Of a stretch of DNA of 64,000 nucleotides, positions 34,528 to 44,347 are shown piece after piece. Numbering within the stretch: position 1 is the stretch's first letter; every line of letters begins with the position of its first letter. Source of the DNA: Allomuricauda sp. TY007 (lineage in GTDB: Bacteria > Bacteroidota > Bacteroidia > Flavobacteriales > Flavobacteriaceae); NCBI RefSeq assembly GCF_010468565.1, contig NZ_WUEG01000007.1, positions 62,001 to 126,000 on the forward strand, given 5' to 3'. The translations under genes and the position numbers were made by a program. Under the pieces are notes generated by a model. It saw only the letters and a program-made list of their open reading frames with translations. It had not been told where the DNA came from and did not search any database.

Positions 34528-34971
34528 TCAATACGTTAATGTATTATACCCCTTGGCCTGAAGTTGGAGTATTCGTACAGACCACGTTGGCACCGGCACC
34601 AATCCGTCGATAAGTTGGTCCGCCGACACATTTAATTTTTCCATGGCCACACTGCATATACTAACGCGCACCTTGGATTTGTATTTCTGAAAAAAGGTTT
34701 CCAGTTTGGATCCCTTTACCAACTCGGCAACTACCTTTCCTTTAACAACGACTTCGTAATCGACTATCTCTACCCCGCTTTCCACCAAAAGATCATACAT
34801 GTTCAATGCGCCTTTAAAATGGCGTTCATCACTGACCCCAATGGCAAATTGCTTGATGCTTTTTAAATCGTTTACCGTTTCGGCATCCAACCGAACTTGC
34901 GCAATAGCATCAACACTGCCAAAAATAACTATGGCGATAAATATGATCAATGTGTGGAATGCTCTTTTCAT
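34528..34971 (-). CDS. DsrE-family protein with signal peptide
   Basis: 147 aa from ATG 34971 (MKRAFHTLIIFIAIVIFGSVDAIAQ), with a Sec signal. The mature part is DsrE/DsrF-like: KQFAIGVSDERHFKGALNMYDLLVESG, VEIVDYEVVVKGKVVAELVKGSKLE, and a single Cys in VRVSICSVAMEKLNVSADQLIDGLVPVP at the usual active-site position. It starts 38 bp after the receptor-operon gene at 35010 on the same strand, so could be its last gene, or stand alone. Confidence 0.8.
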   Translation of the reverse strand: MKRAFHTLIIFIAIVIFGSVDAIAQVRLDAETVNDLKSIKQFAIGVSDERHFKGALNMYDLLVESGVEIVDYEVVVKGKVVAELVKGSKLETFFQKYKSKVRVSICSVAMEKLNVSADQLIDGLVPVPTWSVRILQLQAKGYNTLTY

Positions 34972-35009
34972 GGTTCGTAAGTTTAACAATCAATATTTTA
35001 AAGATACAA

Positions 35010-36782
35010 CTATTGACTCGCTTCTTTTACAACAATGGTTTTATAGACGGTTATTGGTTTGCCATAAGTGGTAAATCCATCCAAAACCACTTCAAACTCC
35101 CCTGTAAGATCAGAGGTATAGAACTCAAATTGTAAGTCTGTATCATCTCCTACCTCAACATGGGGCTCCCACAACAACACTCTTCTGTAATCGGGGATTC
35201 TCTTGCCCATTTGCTCCGTAGTGTAACGCTGCTTATAATAATTCTTTTTGGGCATAGGTTTTTCAATAGGAACATTGATACCGTACTCGGGAGCATAGTT
35301 TTCAAAAAAATCGCCTTCTATGGTTTTTACCGCCATCATGCCTTGGTAATCCTTACCTGCCATTCTAAACTGATCTCGAACCAAACTAATGGATTGTATT
35401 TGTCTAGCATCAAAGTCCTTGATTTTTTCATGGTCTGGCACGTACACCCCATCAAACAGCACAATGGCAGGGAAATCGTTGGCCTTTTCGTTATAGGTTT
35501 CAAAATCTTGGGCTATGCGAATGTAATCGCTTCCATCCGGATTGTTTCGATACCCAGCATAGTTGAGCACCTCTACGAGCGTCTCTTGAAAGGTGGGAAA
35601 GCGTGTAAAATCGGCTAAATTTATGGTTTCGGGCATACCACCATCAAAAGGATCTATGGGGGTTCCCAAAAGAATGGAATCCGGTTTTACGGAGTAAAAT
35701 TGATTCTCCAATTGATTATGTATGCTGCGTTGTGCAATAGCTTCGGAATATTCGGGTTTTATATGGAATTGATCAAATATCAGTTGGGAAGCATCAAGAT
35801 GGGGAACCTTACCCAGAGAAACCTCAACATTCTGGGCATTTTCTGCAACTTGCACAATGGCCCTACCCAATTTGTAATTTTTTCTCAAATAGGTATAGAA
35901 ATTGCCATGACTGTCCGTTGTGGCAAATTTTAGCAGAAACTCCTCACCCGGAACCGACACCACCATTTTGGCATCGGAAACAGGGATTCCTTGTCCATTG
36001 GTCACTCTTCCATACAATAGCTCTCCACGCTGTTCCGGCAGAAAAAGACTGTCACCCACCGTTTTGTCCAATTCTCCCTTTACATTAAAATATTTGTTGG
36101 CGTAGGAAATGGCATTTATGGAGGGAAACACCAACATTTCACTCTTTTTTTGAGCCCTTAGGGTGTAATTTCCGTGACCAAGCTGCGCTTTGTAGTTTTT
36201 AAGATTTACAACAACCTTTTCCCTAGTTCCGTAAATTTCTTGTTCCAATTTTATTTGTACTACCGATGAGTCCACAGGTTGACTCAATTTTTCGCCAATT
36301 ATTGCCTTCTCTTCTAAATTATCGGGCAACAATTGTGATTGATCTATTTGATAAGGGTTAATAATGACCAAATCATCCTTAAAAACTTGCTCCATACCGT
36401 TATTTTTCATCCATTGGGTATAGCCGAGCAATTTGTAATTTCCTGAAGGCACATGGGTATTAACAAAGAAATCGCCTTGTGACTTACCTTTTTGAAGTCT
36501 AACCTTTTGTTCCAGCACATATTCCCCTTGTGGGTTCACCAAGGCTACGTAACCCACAAAACTTATATTGCTGGCGCGATTGTTCTGCGCATTGAAGCAA
36601 TAAAAGGCATAGTGTAGGTACTCTCCCGTGAACACAATGGGACCGGTATGGTGCAAATACACCTTTTCTTGCGGTAGGCTTTTTAGGTTTTCCAATTCCT
36701 CTTCACTACTTATTACGTATTGAGCTTGAACGGGCAAGGACAACGTTGCGAGAACCATAAGTATTACCCATTGTTTTTTCAT
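35010..36782 (-). CDS. Secreted MG2-like/TonB-plug-containing surface protein
   Basis: 590 aa with Sec signal (ILMVLATLSLPVQAQ). The N-terminal part (EKVYLHHTGPIVFTGEYLHYAFYCF, GDFFVNTHVPSGNYKLLGYTQWM) resembles macroglobulin MG2-like domains found in flavobacterial proteins coded beside DUF4249 lipoproteins. A middle carboxypeptidase-like repeat (GELLYGRVTNGQGIPVSDAKMVVSVPG) and a C-terminal plug-like stretch (LVEVLNYAGY.., VLFDGVYVPDHEKIKDFDARQIQSISLVRDQ) follow. Likely periplasmic or outer-membrane associated; function unknown. Lies 11 bp after the DUF4249 pair. Confidence 0.72.
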   Translation of the reverse strand: MKKQWVILMVLATLSLPVQAQYVISSEEELENLKSLPQEKVYLHHTGPIVFTGEYLHYAFYCFNAQNNRASNISFVGYVALVNPQGEYVLEQKVRLQKGKSQGDFFVNTHVPSGNYKLLGYTQWMKNNGMEQVFKDDLVIINPYQIDQSQLLPDNLEEKAIIGEKLSQPVDSSVVQIKLEQEIYGTREKVVVNLKNYKAQLGHGNYTLRAQKKSEMLVFPSINAISYANKYFNVKGELDKTVGDSLFLPEQRGELLYGRVTNGQGIPVSDAKMVVSVPGEEFLLKFATTDSHGNFYTYLRKNYKLGRAIVQVAENAQNVEVSLGKVPHLDASQLIFDQFHIKPEYSEAIAQRSIHNQLENQFYSVKPDSILLGTPIDPFDGGMPETINLADFTRFPTFQETLVEVLNYAGYRNNPDGSDYIRIAQDFETYNEKANDFPAIVLFDGVYVPDHEKIKDFDARQIQSISLVRDQFRMAGKDYQGMMAVKTIEGDFFENYAPEYGINVPIEKPMPKKNYYKQRYTTEQMGKRIPDYRRVLLWEPHVEVGDDTDLQFEFYTSDLTGEFEVVLDGFTTYGKPITVYKTIVVKEASQ

Positions 36783-36793
36783 AAGCTAAGTTT

Positions 36794-38119
36794 TTAATCT
36801 ATCCAAAAATCTGGTTTTACATTACTTCCCAACAAGGTACAGTCTCCACAAATTCTTTGAACAAAAATGTAAGGCCCAGGACAAGATGCATAGGGTACCA
36901 AATTCTCATCGTATCCCGAAAAATAACTAATGGTCCCTATGTTTACTCTTTCTATTATGGATTGTGGACAGGGATTGGAAACGGGTTCTTGAATACAGTA
37001 TGACGGATGGGATTCAGGAACGGATTGCAAAAAACAATCAAAAGGAAAGGCAGGTAGTTCTTCGTCGGGGAAAAAATCCTCAAAATTAAAGAACAGTCGC
37101 CTGTCCGACACCCCCACGGCCTCCACATACCCCAAAACATTTTCATTTGTCCCATCCTTTCTATGCACGTTTGCATAAAGCGCTCCTGGCTGTATCTGGG
37201 AAAATATATTATCCGATTGCGAAAAGCTTTTCAAAGTCTCATAAAAAGAATACGCATCGGCAGATTGTACTTGTTGTTGCACCAGAATACTGTATCGTTC
37301 CGAAATAATAAAATTGTCCTTACCAATAAAACGTACCATGTGCTTGGAAACTTTGCTTTCGGGATTTCCCGCAGTACTCAACTGTTCAATAATAGTTGAA
37401 GAAACGGTATTATAACATACCCTATTCTCCACTTCTTTGGGTACAACCTCTAAATTGTATGTAGGTACAGGCAAAGCACAGGGGTCATAGTCTGTTAACA
37501 CAAAATCACTGCCTGCCCAAAAAGGAGAGACTATTTTATAAGTTTCTTCAAAAGTATATCTATAAAATTCCGTGTTTCCTTGCTGGGGTTGACTATCTAC
37601 ATAAATGGCCACACCTTCCGCTCCGCTATCGCTTATAGCTCTTTCAGCATACACATTGGTCAATTGCGAGGTTCCCTCTACAGTTAAAGGGTCAGAGGCA
37701 TATTCCCTGCCATCACTGGTTGTAATATCCAAGGTATATCCAACTCCCATTTCCAACGCAAATGGCTGATTGGAGAGGTAGATGCCATCATCACCTTCGG
37801 TAAAACCGTATTCAGTACCATTGTCGCCCAATACACGGACCGTGGCCCCGCCTTCCATATCCACCGAATCAATGGGGCGACTGCCCAAGGGAATGTATGG
37901 ATTGTAAACAGTATCGGTCTCGAGGTCCAAACGCAGGCTGCTTCGGCTCAGATACACCTTTTGGGTAATCATTTCATTTGTTAGGACAGCCTCTACCACC
38001 AAAGCAGCGGTTTGCTCCTCCTCGCCAAGCGTATCAAGTTCAAGCTCGTCCAAGCATGCCCCAAGACAGAACAATAACAATACTGGCCATATGAGTCTTG
38101 ACAGTTTCATTCTTCCCAA
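36794..38119 (-). CDS. DUF4249 lipoprotein, copy 2
   Basis: 441 aa with a lipoprotein signal (LLFCLGAC near residue 22) and the DUF4249 layout: a beta-sandwich half (AALVVEAVLTNEMITQKVYLSRSS) and a second half ending in a Cys-rich tail (CGDCTLLGSNVKPDFWID). It is a tandem duplicate of the next gene; long stretches are identical at the DNA level, while about residues 195-250 and the last 80 residues differ. Overlaps copy 1 by 13 bp. DUF4249 proteins are encoded with TonB receptors and may bind their ligand. Confidence 0.87.
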   Translation of the reverse strand: MGRMKLSRLIWPVLLLFCLGACLDELELDTLGEEEQTAALVVEAVLTNEMITQKVYLSRSSLRLDLETDTVYNPYIPLGSRPIDSVDMEGGATVRVLGDNGTEYGFTEGDDGIYLSNQPFALEMGVGYTLDITTSDGREYASDPLTVEGTSQLTNVYAERAISDSGAEGVAIYVDSQPQQGNTEFYRYTFEETYKIVSPFWAGSDFVLTDYDPCALPVPTYNLEVVPKEVENRVCYNTVSSTIIEQLSTAGNPESKVSKHMVRFIGKDNFIISERYSILVQQQVQSADAYSFYETLKSFSQSDNIFSQIQPGALYANVHRKDGTNENVLGYVEAVGVSDRRLFFNFEDFFPDEELPAFPFDCFLQSVPESHPSYCIQEPVSNPCPQSIIERVNIGTISYFSGYDENLVPYASCPGPYIFVQRICGDCTLLGSNVKPDFWID

Positions 38120-39417
38120 AAATCTGGTTCTACATTACTTCCCAACAAGGTACAGTCTCCACATACTCGGGGCACAAAAACATAAGGGCCAGGACATGAT
38201 GCATTGGGCACCAAATTTTCGTCATAGGCACCAAAATAAGTGACCGTACCATTGTCCAATCTGCTCAACAAATCCTCTGGGCAGGAAGGGGGAGGTGGTT
38301 CATTATAAATTCTTGCCGTCATAGGATTACAGTTAAAGGGGAACTCTGGCAGTTCTTCTTCCGAAAAGAAATCATCAAAATTGAAGAACAGTCGTTGGTC
38401 CGACACCCCTACAGCTTCTACATATCCCAAAACATTTTCACTTGTCCCATCCTTTCTATGCACATTGGCATAGATGGCACCAGATTGTATTTGGGAAAAT
38501 ATATTATCCGATTGCGAAAAACTTTTCAAAGTCTCATAAAAAGAATAGGCATCGGCTGACTGGACCTGTTGCTGCACCAGAATACTATAGCGTTCCGAAA
38601 TAATAAAATTGTCCTTACCAATAAACCGAACCATGTGTTTGGAAATTGACCTATCGGGACTACCTGCCGTACTGATTTGCTCTATGGTCGTGGATGGAAC
38701 AGTATTGTAGCAGATCCGGTTCTGCACTTCCCGTTCCACTATCTCCAGATTATATTCAGGGGGAAAGACGGAGTTGTCATAACCGGTGAGCTCAAAATCC
38801 ACGGGAAGCCAATTTGGCGCCACTATCTTATAAGTTTCCTCATAGGTATAGCGGTAAAACTGCGTATTTCCTTGCTGGGGTTGACTATCCACATAAATGG
38901 CCACTCCTTCCACTCCGCTGTCGCTAACAGCTCTTTCAGCATACACATTGGTAAGTTGCGAGGTTCCCTCTACAGTTAAAGGGTCAGAGGTATATCCCGT
39001 GCCATCACTGGTTGTAATATCCAAGGTATATCCAACTCCCATTTCCAACGCAAATTGTTGATTGGAGAGGTAGATGCCATCATCACCTTCGGTAAAACCG
39101 TATTCGGTACCATTGTCGCCCAATACACGGACCGTGGCACCGCCTTCCATATCCACCGAATCAATGGGGCGGCTGCCCAGGGGAATGTATGGATTGTAAA
39201 CGGTATCGGTCTCGAGGTCCAAACGCAGGCTGCTTCGGCTCAGATACACCTTTTGGGTAATCATTTCATTTGTTAGGACAGCCTCTACCACCAAAGCAGC
39301 GGTTTGTTCATCTTCGGCAAGCGTATCAAGTTCGAGTTCGTCCAAGCATGCCCCAAGAGATGCCAGAAATATGATTCCCAAAATAATTCGATATGAACCT
39401 TTTTGAAATTTCATCAA
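38107..39417 (-). CDS. DUF4249 lipoprotein, copy 1
   Basis: 436 aa, lipoprotein signal (IIFLASLGAC near residue 24), DUF4249 family. From CLDELELDTL to about residue 180 it is almost identical to copy 2. The variable block (about 195-250: APNWLPVDFELTGYDNSVFPPEYNLEIVERE) and the tail (NCNPMTARIYNEPPPPSC) differ. Its start overlaps the TonB receptor stop by 4 bp, so the operon order is receptor, copy 1, copy 2, MG2-like protein. Confidence 0.87.
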   Translation of the reverse strand: MMKFQKGSYRIILGIIFLASLGACLDELELDTLAEDEQTAALVVEAVLTNEMITQKVYLSRSSLRLDLETDTVYNPYIPLGSRPIDSVDMEGGATVRVLGDNGTEYGFTEGDDGIYLSNQQFALEMGVGYTLDITTSDGTGYTSDPLTVEGTSQLTNVYAERAVSDSGVEGVAIYVDSQPQQGNTQFYRYTYEETYKIVAPNWLPVDFELTGYDNSVFPPEYNLEIVEREVQNRICYNTVPSTTIEQISTAGSPDRSISKHMVRFIGKDNFIISERYSILVQQQVQSADAYSFYETLKSFSQSDNIFSQIQSGAIYANVHRKDGTSENVLGYVEAVGVSDQRLFFNFDDFFSEEELPEFPFNCNPMTARIYNEPPPPSCPEDLLSRLDNGTVTYFGAYDENLVPNASCPGPYVFVPRVCGDCTLLGSNVEPDFWEE

Positions 39418-42215
39418 AACTTGAAATTATAGGTTATGGAGGGTATGGGCATTCCAAAAATGGAGCTTTGCAATGCTTTTACTTCACCATCATCCGTCAC
39501 AAAAAAAACGGAGTACGGATTATTCCTGCCCAGCACATTGTACACCTGAATGGTTATAAAACTATGGGCCAATTTGTTCTTTTTATGATTCCCCTCAATA
39601 TTGATTCCCAGGTCCAAGCGATAAAAATCGGGTATCCGATATTTGTTACGATCACTAAAAGTGACATAATCGGCATTATTGAACCTAAAGGTTCCCGTAG
39701 GATACGTAATAGGTCTTCCCGTTTGATACACAAAATTCATGGATACACTATACCTTCTTGTAAACTTGTAATTGGCAATAACACTCAGGTCGTGCGGTTT
39801 GTCAAAATTGGATGGGAAAAACTCTCCATTGTTGATGCGTTCCTCACTGGTATCCCCATCAAATTTATATTTAGATCGGGAATAGGTATAGCTCAGCCAA
39901 CCGTTAAGATCTCCTCTATTTTTCTTTAAAAGGAATTCCACTCCATAGGCTTTCCCTTCTCCTTGAAGCACTTCGGTCTCCACATTTTCATTGAGCAATA
40001 AGTCGGCCCCGGTTTTAAAATCGAGCACATCGTCCATACGTTTGTAATACCCTTCCAAGCTCAACTCATACATGTTCTCATTGAAATTTTTGAAGAATCC
40101 GAAGGTTGCCTGATATCCTTTTTGGGGTTTGATGTTCAAATCCGAAAGTTTCCAAGTATCAATCGGGGACACTGTTGTATTATTGGAAAGCGTATGTATA
40201 AATTGATACGAATTATTAAAGCTTGCCTTAACCGAGAAATCCGGGGTAAACAAGTATCTAGCAGCAACCCTAGCCTCTGGTCCCCCATACGTTTTAATAA
40301 ATTCACCGCTATCATAGCTTATAGTGTCCTGTACAGTGGATTCGCTTCGTGGTGCACCCTCTTGGTAGGTATTCTGTGTTGCTTCCCCCATGGCCGCATA
40401 AAAAGCATAGCGGGCTCCCACATTGATCAGTAGTTTATCGGATATTTTAAACTCGTCCCCAATAAACAAAGCTCCTTCCAATGCCTGTTCTCGGTCTATG
40501 GTTATAGGTTCTACATTGGAATCATTGCCTTTGGGTTCAATGCTCCCGGGATCTACGGAGTAATATTTACCCGATATGCCATAATCGAGTGTATGGGCAT
40601 CGTTCAAACGGGTGTTCAACCGATACCTTAGCTCTGATTCATTGATGGTGTAGTCCAGTTCAAAGTCACTGCTCCCCTCGTCATCGTAATCAATCCCAAA
40701 ATTATAGTTGCTGTTACTTGCCGTAAGCACTCCAGTGCTTTTCTCGCTCAGTTTATGTGCCCAGCGTACAGAACCCAAACGGTTGCTGTAATTGTAGAGC
40801 GAATCGGAAGTGATGCTAAAATTGTCCTTGCTATAATAGGCGGTGCCACGAATTTCGCTGTTTTCGCTGAACTTGTGATGGTACTTTACTATACCATCAA
40901 AAAATGACGCCTCACTATTGCTCAAGTCTTCATCATCCAAAGCTTTCAATATCCAATCGGCATAGGCTCCCCTACCTCCAACAACCAAGGAAGAAACCTC
41001 CTTTTTTAACGGAATTTCCAAAGCCAGATTTCCGGTAACTGGTCCTATGGAACCCTCTCCAGATATTTTTTGAGTATCCCCGTTCTTTGTTTCAATATCG
41101 AGCACCGAAGAAAGCCTGCCACCAAATTCCACGGGCGGTGCTCCTTTATAAATGTTCACTTTTTCCGTTGTGAATGGGTTCAATGCTTGGAAAATCCCAA
41201 AGAAATGAGTTGGGTTATAAATTACCGCGTCGTCCAACAGTACCAAGTTTTGGTCGGTTTTCCCTCCTCTTACATTCAGTCCCGAAGCTCCTTCGCCGGC
41301 CGAGGAAATTCCAGGTAATGCTTTGGCTACCTCCAAAATGTTTCGCTCTCCCAATACCAGAGGTATGTCCTTGGATTCTTCGGAGCTTATCTCTTCGCTA
41401 CCGGAAACTGCTTCTTCAACATTGCTTACGGCATCTGCTTCGACCACAACTTCCTGCAACTGTTCCAAGCTCTCCTGTAATTGAAGGTTCAGGGTACCGT
41501 CGTTGTACATGATAACTTTACGTTCCGAATCCCTTATTCCCATGGCACTAGTGGAAATAAGGTTATAACCAGCTGGTAACACCAACTCGTACTCCCCTTG
41601 CTCGTTTGTGACGGTTACACCACTTCTACCTCCCACTCTAATGGCCAAATCAGGTATAGGAGCACCTGTTTCGGCGTTGATTGCCCGCCCAGACAATCGG
41701 TAGGTTGGCCTTAAATGCTGTTCATTGGCTCTTCCTATTCGAACAACTGGAAGTTTTTCAGTGGTCTGGGATACTTCATCATTATAAAATGTGGGAGGAG
41801 GAACATTTCTTTTACCTTGCACAACCGTTGCACTTCCCAAGGTGTCCTTTGTTTGATAAAAACTTGGGGGTAGTTCATCGTAGATAACTGTGTTCTGTAA
41901 CAAAAACACCCTTTTTTCTTCCTCAAGAAGGTAAAAATTCAATTGAGTCTCGGATAGGACGACTTCCAGAATATTGGAAATAGTAGCCTCTTGAAAGTTT
42001 TGTTCCACCTTTAAATCTTCAATCCAGTCATCTAGGTAGAAAAATGAATAACCGGATTTGTCTTCCAATTCCTTAAAAAATTCAGAAGAAGTTTTAGATT
42101 CACCCGAAATTGTTATGGGCACATTTTGTGAGAAAGCAAATTGCACCAGTAAAAGCATGGTCAATAAACTTCCCTTCTTTATCAAAGAAGAACGAGGTTC
42201 AGTAAAATAAGTCAA
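39414..42215 (-). CDS. TonB-dependent receptor with STN domain
   Basis: 933-aa outer-membrane receptor. Signal LLTMLLLVQFAFSQ, then an STN/secretin-like domain (PITISGESKTSSEFFKELEDKSGYSFFYLDDWIEDL, residues about 35-110) used for signal transfer, a carboxypeptidase-like domain (YRLSGRAINAETGAPIPDLAIRV), a plug (ILEVAKALPGISSAGEGASGLNVRGGKTDQNLVLLDDAVIYNPTHFFGIF) and a beta-barrel ending FGMPIPSITYNFKF. No sigma/anti-sigma genes are adjacent. First gene of a tightly overlapping operon with the DUF4249 pair. Confidence 0.92.
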   Translation of the reverse strand: MTYFTEPRSSLIKKGSLLTMLLLVQFAFSQNVPITISGESKTSSEFFKELEDKSGYSFFYLDDWIEDLKVEQNFQEATISNILEVVLSETQLNFYLLEEEKRVFLLQNTVIYDELPPSFYQTKDTLGSATVVQGKRNVPPPTFYNDEVSQTTEKLPVVRIGRANEQHLRPTYRLSGRAINAETGAPIPDLAIRVGGRSGVTVTNEQGEYELVLPAGYNLISTSAMGIRDSERKVIMYNDGTLNLQLQESLEQLQEVVVEADAVSNVEEAVSGSEEISSEESKDIPLVLGERNILEVAKALPGISSAGEGASGLNVRGGKTDQNLVLLDDAVIYNPTHFFGIFQALNPFTTEKVNIYKGAPPVEFGGRLSSVLDIETKNGDTQKISGEGSIGPVTGNLALEIPLKKEVSSLVVGGRGAYADWILKALDDEDLSNSEASFFDGIVKYHHKFSENSEIRGTAYYSKDNFSITSDSLYNYSNRLGSVRWAHKLSEKSTGVLTASNSNYNFGIDYDDEGSSDFELDYTINESELRYRLNTRLNDAHTLDYGISGKYYSVDPGSIEPKGNDSNVEPITIDREQALEGALFIGDEFKISDKLLINVGARYAFYAAMGEATQNTYQEGAPRSESTVQDTISYDSGEFIKTYGGPEARVAARYLFTPDFSVKASFNNSYQFIHTLSNNTTVSPIDTWKLSDLNIKPQKGYQATFGFFKNFNENMYELSLEGYYKRMDDVLDFKTGADLLLNENVETEVLQGEGKAYGVEFLLKKNRGDLNGWLSYTYSRSKYKFDGDTSEERINNGEFFPSNFDKPHDLSVIANYKFTRRYSVSMNFVYQTGRPITYPTGTFRFNNADYVTFSDRNKYRIPDFYRLDLGINIEGNHKKNKLAHSFITIQVYNVLGRNNPYSVFFVTDDGEVKALQSSIFGMPIPSITYNFKF

Positions 42216-42444
42216 TGGTTTGTTGAATTAGCTTGCTACAATTTAACAAAAAATTAATAAGACAATGATATTATCTCACTAAAAACCCATTAACTCTTAA
42301 AAAAATAGAGGTCTTCTAAATTCAGTAGCTTGAAATTAACAGTTCATCAAAATTTTTGGGCCCAATTTAAACAGCAAATAAAACAATCTCAATTGATGAG
42401 TGAAAAATGTATCACCTACGCTTGAACGCTGCCTTTTTTTCGAC

Positions 42445-43047
42445 TTATTCCTGCAATGAGTCCAGCACACGTTGCGCGTTTTCCAATTCCCGTTGCATTT
42501 TCTCGTTCTCCAAAATATACTGTTCTTGCAACTGATTGATTTTTCGTTCAAACTCGTCGGCAGGGACATATTCCGGCTCCAAGAAAGTTTCTTTAAAAAT
42601 ACTGATCAATGTAAACAAAAAGCTGATCGTCACCGCTACTATAAGTCCTACGAGCATCACTTTTTCCCGTTTCAAATCAGGAGTGTTCTTCTTCAATAGT
42701 TTTCTTTCCTCCTTGGTCAATTTTGGCGTACCCGATAACTGCCCAAGAAACGTATCCCATTTCTCTTCTTCCTTAACATAGAGGTTCATGAATCCACCTT
42801 CATCCAAAAAATCTTCGGTATTGGGCGTAGAGGCCAACATAAAAATGTCCATTCCATTGCCACTCATTATATCCAGCAAATCAGGGTCGTAAGTTTGAAT
42901 TTCCTGCACCAATTTTTGAGCATATTCCAGACTATAATTGGGTCTTAAAAATTCATCATAAAGGGTTTGGACTTGGAAGTAATCGTTTCGCTCCAAAGCA
43001 TATTCCAAAAAACGGTCTTTTAATTCAGCCTTAAAAAATTCACTCAT
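42445..43047 (-). CDS. Membrane protein with C-terminal coiled coil, unknown
   Basis: 200 aa. Residues 1-125 are soluble and acidic, probably cytoplasmic; one membrane helix follows at about 131-152 (VMLVGLIVAVTISFLFTLISIF) and then a coiled coil (ERKINQLQEQYILENEKMQRELENAQRVLDSL). No family is recognised. It lies apart from its neighbours (165 bp to clpS), so is probably monocistronic. Confidence 0.72.
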   Translation of the reverse strand: MSEFFKAELKDRFLEYALERNDYFQVQTLYDEFLRPNYSLEYAQKLVQEIQTYDPDLLDIMSGNGMDIFMLASTPNTEDFLDEGGFMNLYVKEEEKWDTFLGQLSGTPKLTKEERKLLKKNTPDLKREKVMLVGLIVAVTISFLFTLISIFKETFLEPEYVPADEFERKINQLQEQYILENEKMQRELENAQRVLDSLQE

Positions 43048-43211
43048 TTTTCAGAATGGGTGGTTAGTGGGTTGGTTTTTGGTTGTTTAGGCTAAATGTA
43101 AAGAATTGGGACGGTAAGATATTCTAATTTAAGGTAAACAATACATGGACTTTAGTTTTGAAATATTGTTATATCGGTTTGAGATGGAGAACTTTTGCTG
43201 GAATTGGCAAG

Positions 43212-43487
43212 TTAAACAATTTCGGCACTTAGGCCCGCCTGCAACAGCTTGCTACATTTAGGCTTTAGGGCAGCATACTCTCCCGTTTTCACGGTACACT
43301 TCCCTTTGTAATGCACAATCAAGGAGCATTGTTCGGCCTGTTCGGGCGTATGCTCACAAACATTGATCAGTGTTTCAATAACGTAATCAAAGGTATTTAC
43401 ATCATCATTAAAAAGAACTATCTCGTGCTCATTTGTGGTCTCTTCATCCAGAAGGACATCTTCCAACTCTTTTTCTTTGGTTCCCAT
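43212..43487 (-). CDS. clpS: ClpS adaptor for the ClpAP protease
   Basis: 91 aa. Delivers N-degron proteins to Clp. The core EHEIVLFNDDVNTFDYVIETLINVCEHTPEQAEQCSLIVHYKGKCTVKTG contains the conserved N-D-D-x-x-T-F and the His-x-x-G-K-like HYKGKC region. Normal length for Bacteroidota ClpS. It is the last of the prmA-clpS pair, 23 bp downstream of prmA, as is usual in the phylum. Confidence 0.93.
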   Translation of the reverse strand: MGTKEKELEDVLLDEETTNEHEIVLFNDDVNTFDYVIETLINVCEHTPEQAEQCSLIVHYKGKCTVKTGEYAALKPKCSKLLQAGLSAEIV

Positions 43488-43510
43488 AATCTCTTGGAGT
43501 TTACGTCTTT

Positions 43511-44344
43511 CTAATTTACATATTTTGCTGCAACCCAGTTATTCTTCTCCAGATTTTTTTCAAATTCCAAACCGTAGGCGCCACATTTTGAAGAAATTGC
43601 ATCCAAATCCTCTAAATAGAAGCCACTTAAAAATAAGAAACCTCCCTTTTTTAAGCAAGTTGTGTATATAGGAATATCTTCCAATAAAATATTCCGGTTG
43701 ATGTTGGCCAGAATAACATCATATTTTTTTTCATCCAGCAAACTACTGTCGCCCTGAAAAACTTTTATATCTGCGCAGTTATTCCGCTCTACATTTTCCT
43801 GGGTATTCAAAAAACACCACTCATCAATATCAATGGCCTCCACATCGCCAGCTCCTTTCTTCTTGGCTAAAATAGCAAGGACACCTGTTCCGCATCCCAT
43901 ATCCAAGACCGATTTTCCTGAAAAATCCGTATCCAAAATATGTTGCAACATCATGTGTGTAGTTTCGTGGTGACCGGTGCCGAAACTCATTTTCGGTTCT
44001 ATGACGATATCATAATCAACCTCAACGGCCTCGTGGAAAGGTGCACGAACCATACATTTTTCCCCTACTTTAATGGGATGGAAGTTTTTTTCCCATTCTG
44101 CGTTCCAATTCTGCTGTTCAATCTCTTTACTGGTCCAGCTTATCTCAAAATTTGGATTTTGGAATACGAACAAGTCTTCCAATACACCACCACGCCATTT
44201 GGATTTTAGGATGTAGGCCAAAAGTCCTGTTTCGTTTTCCACAAAACTTTCGAAACCCAATTCCCCCAACTCCGCAATCAAAATATCGGTTGCGGGTTGG
44301 AGCGGGTTTATTTTAAAATCGTACTCGAGGTAGACCAAGGACAT
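43511..44344 (-). CDS. prmA: Ribosomal protein L11 methyltransferase
   Basis: 277 aa. Methylates ribosomal protein L11. The N-terminal L11-recognition domain (residues 1-95) precedes the methyltransferase domain with IVIEPKMSFGTGHHETTHMML, motif I SVLDMGCGTGVLAILAKKKGA, EAIDIDEWC and motif IV YDVILANINRNILLEDI. Part of the tpiA-prmA-clpS block, 3 bp after tpiA, so one transcript is likely. Confidence 0.94.
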   Translation of the reverse strand: MSLVYLEYDFKINPLQPATDILIAELGELGFESFVENETGLLAYILKSKWRGGVLEDLFVFQNPNFEISWTSKEIEQQNWNAEWEKNFHPIKVGEKCMVRAPFHEAVEVDYDIVIEPKMSFGTGHHETTHMMLQHILDTDFSGKSVLDMGCGTGVLAILAKKKGAGDVEAIDIDEWCFLNTQENVERNNCADIKVFQGDSSLLDEKKYDVILANINRNILLEDIPIYTTCLKKGGFLFLSGFYLEDLDAISSKCGAYGLEFEKNLEKNNWVAAKYVN

Positions 44345-44347
44345 GGT

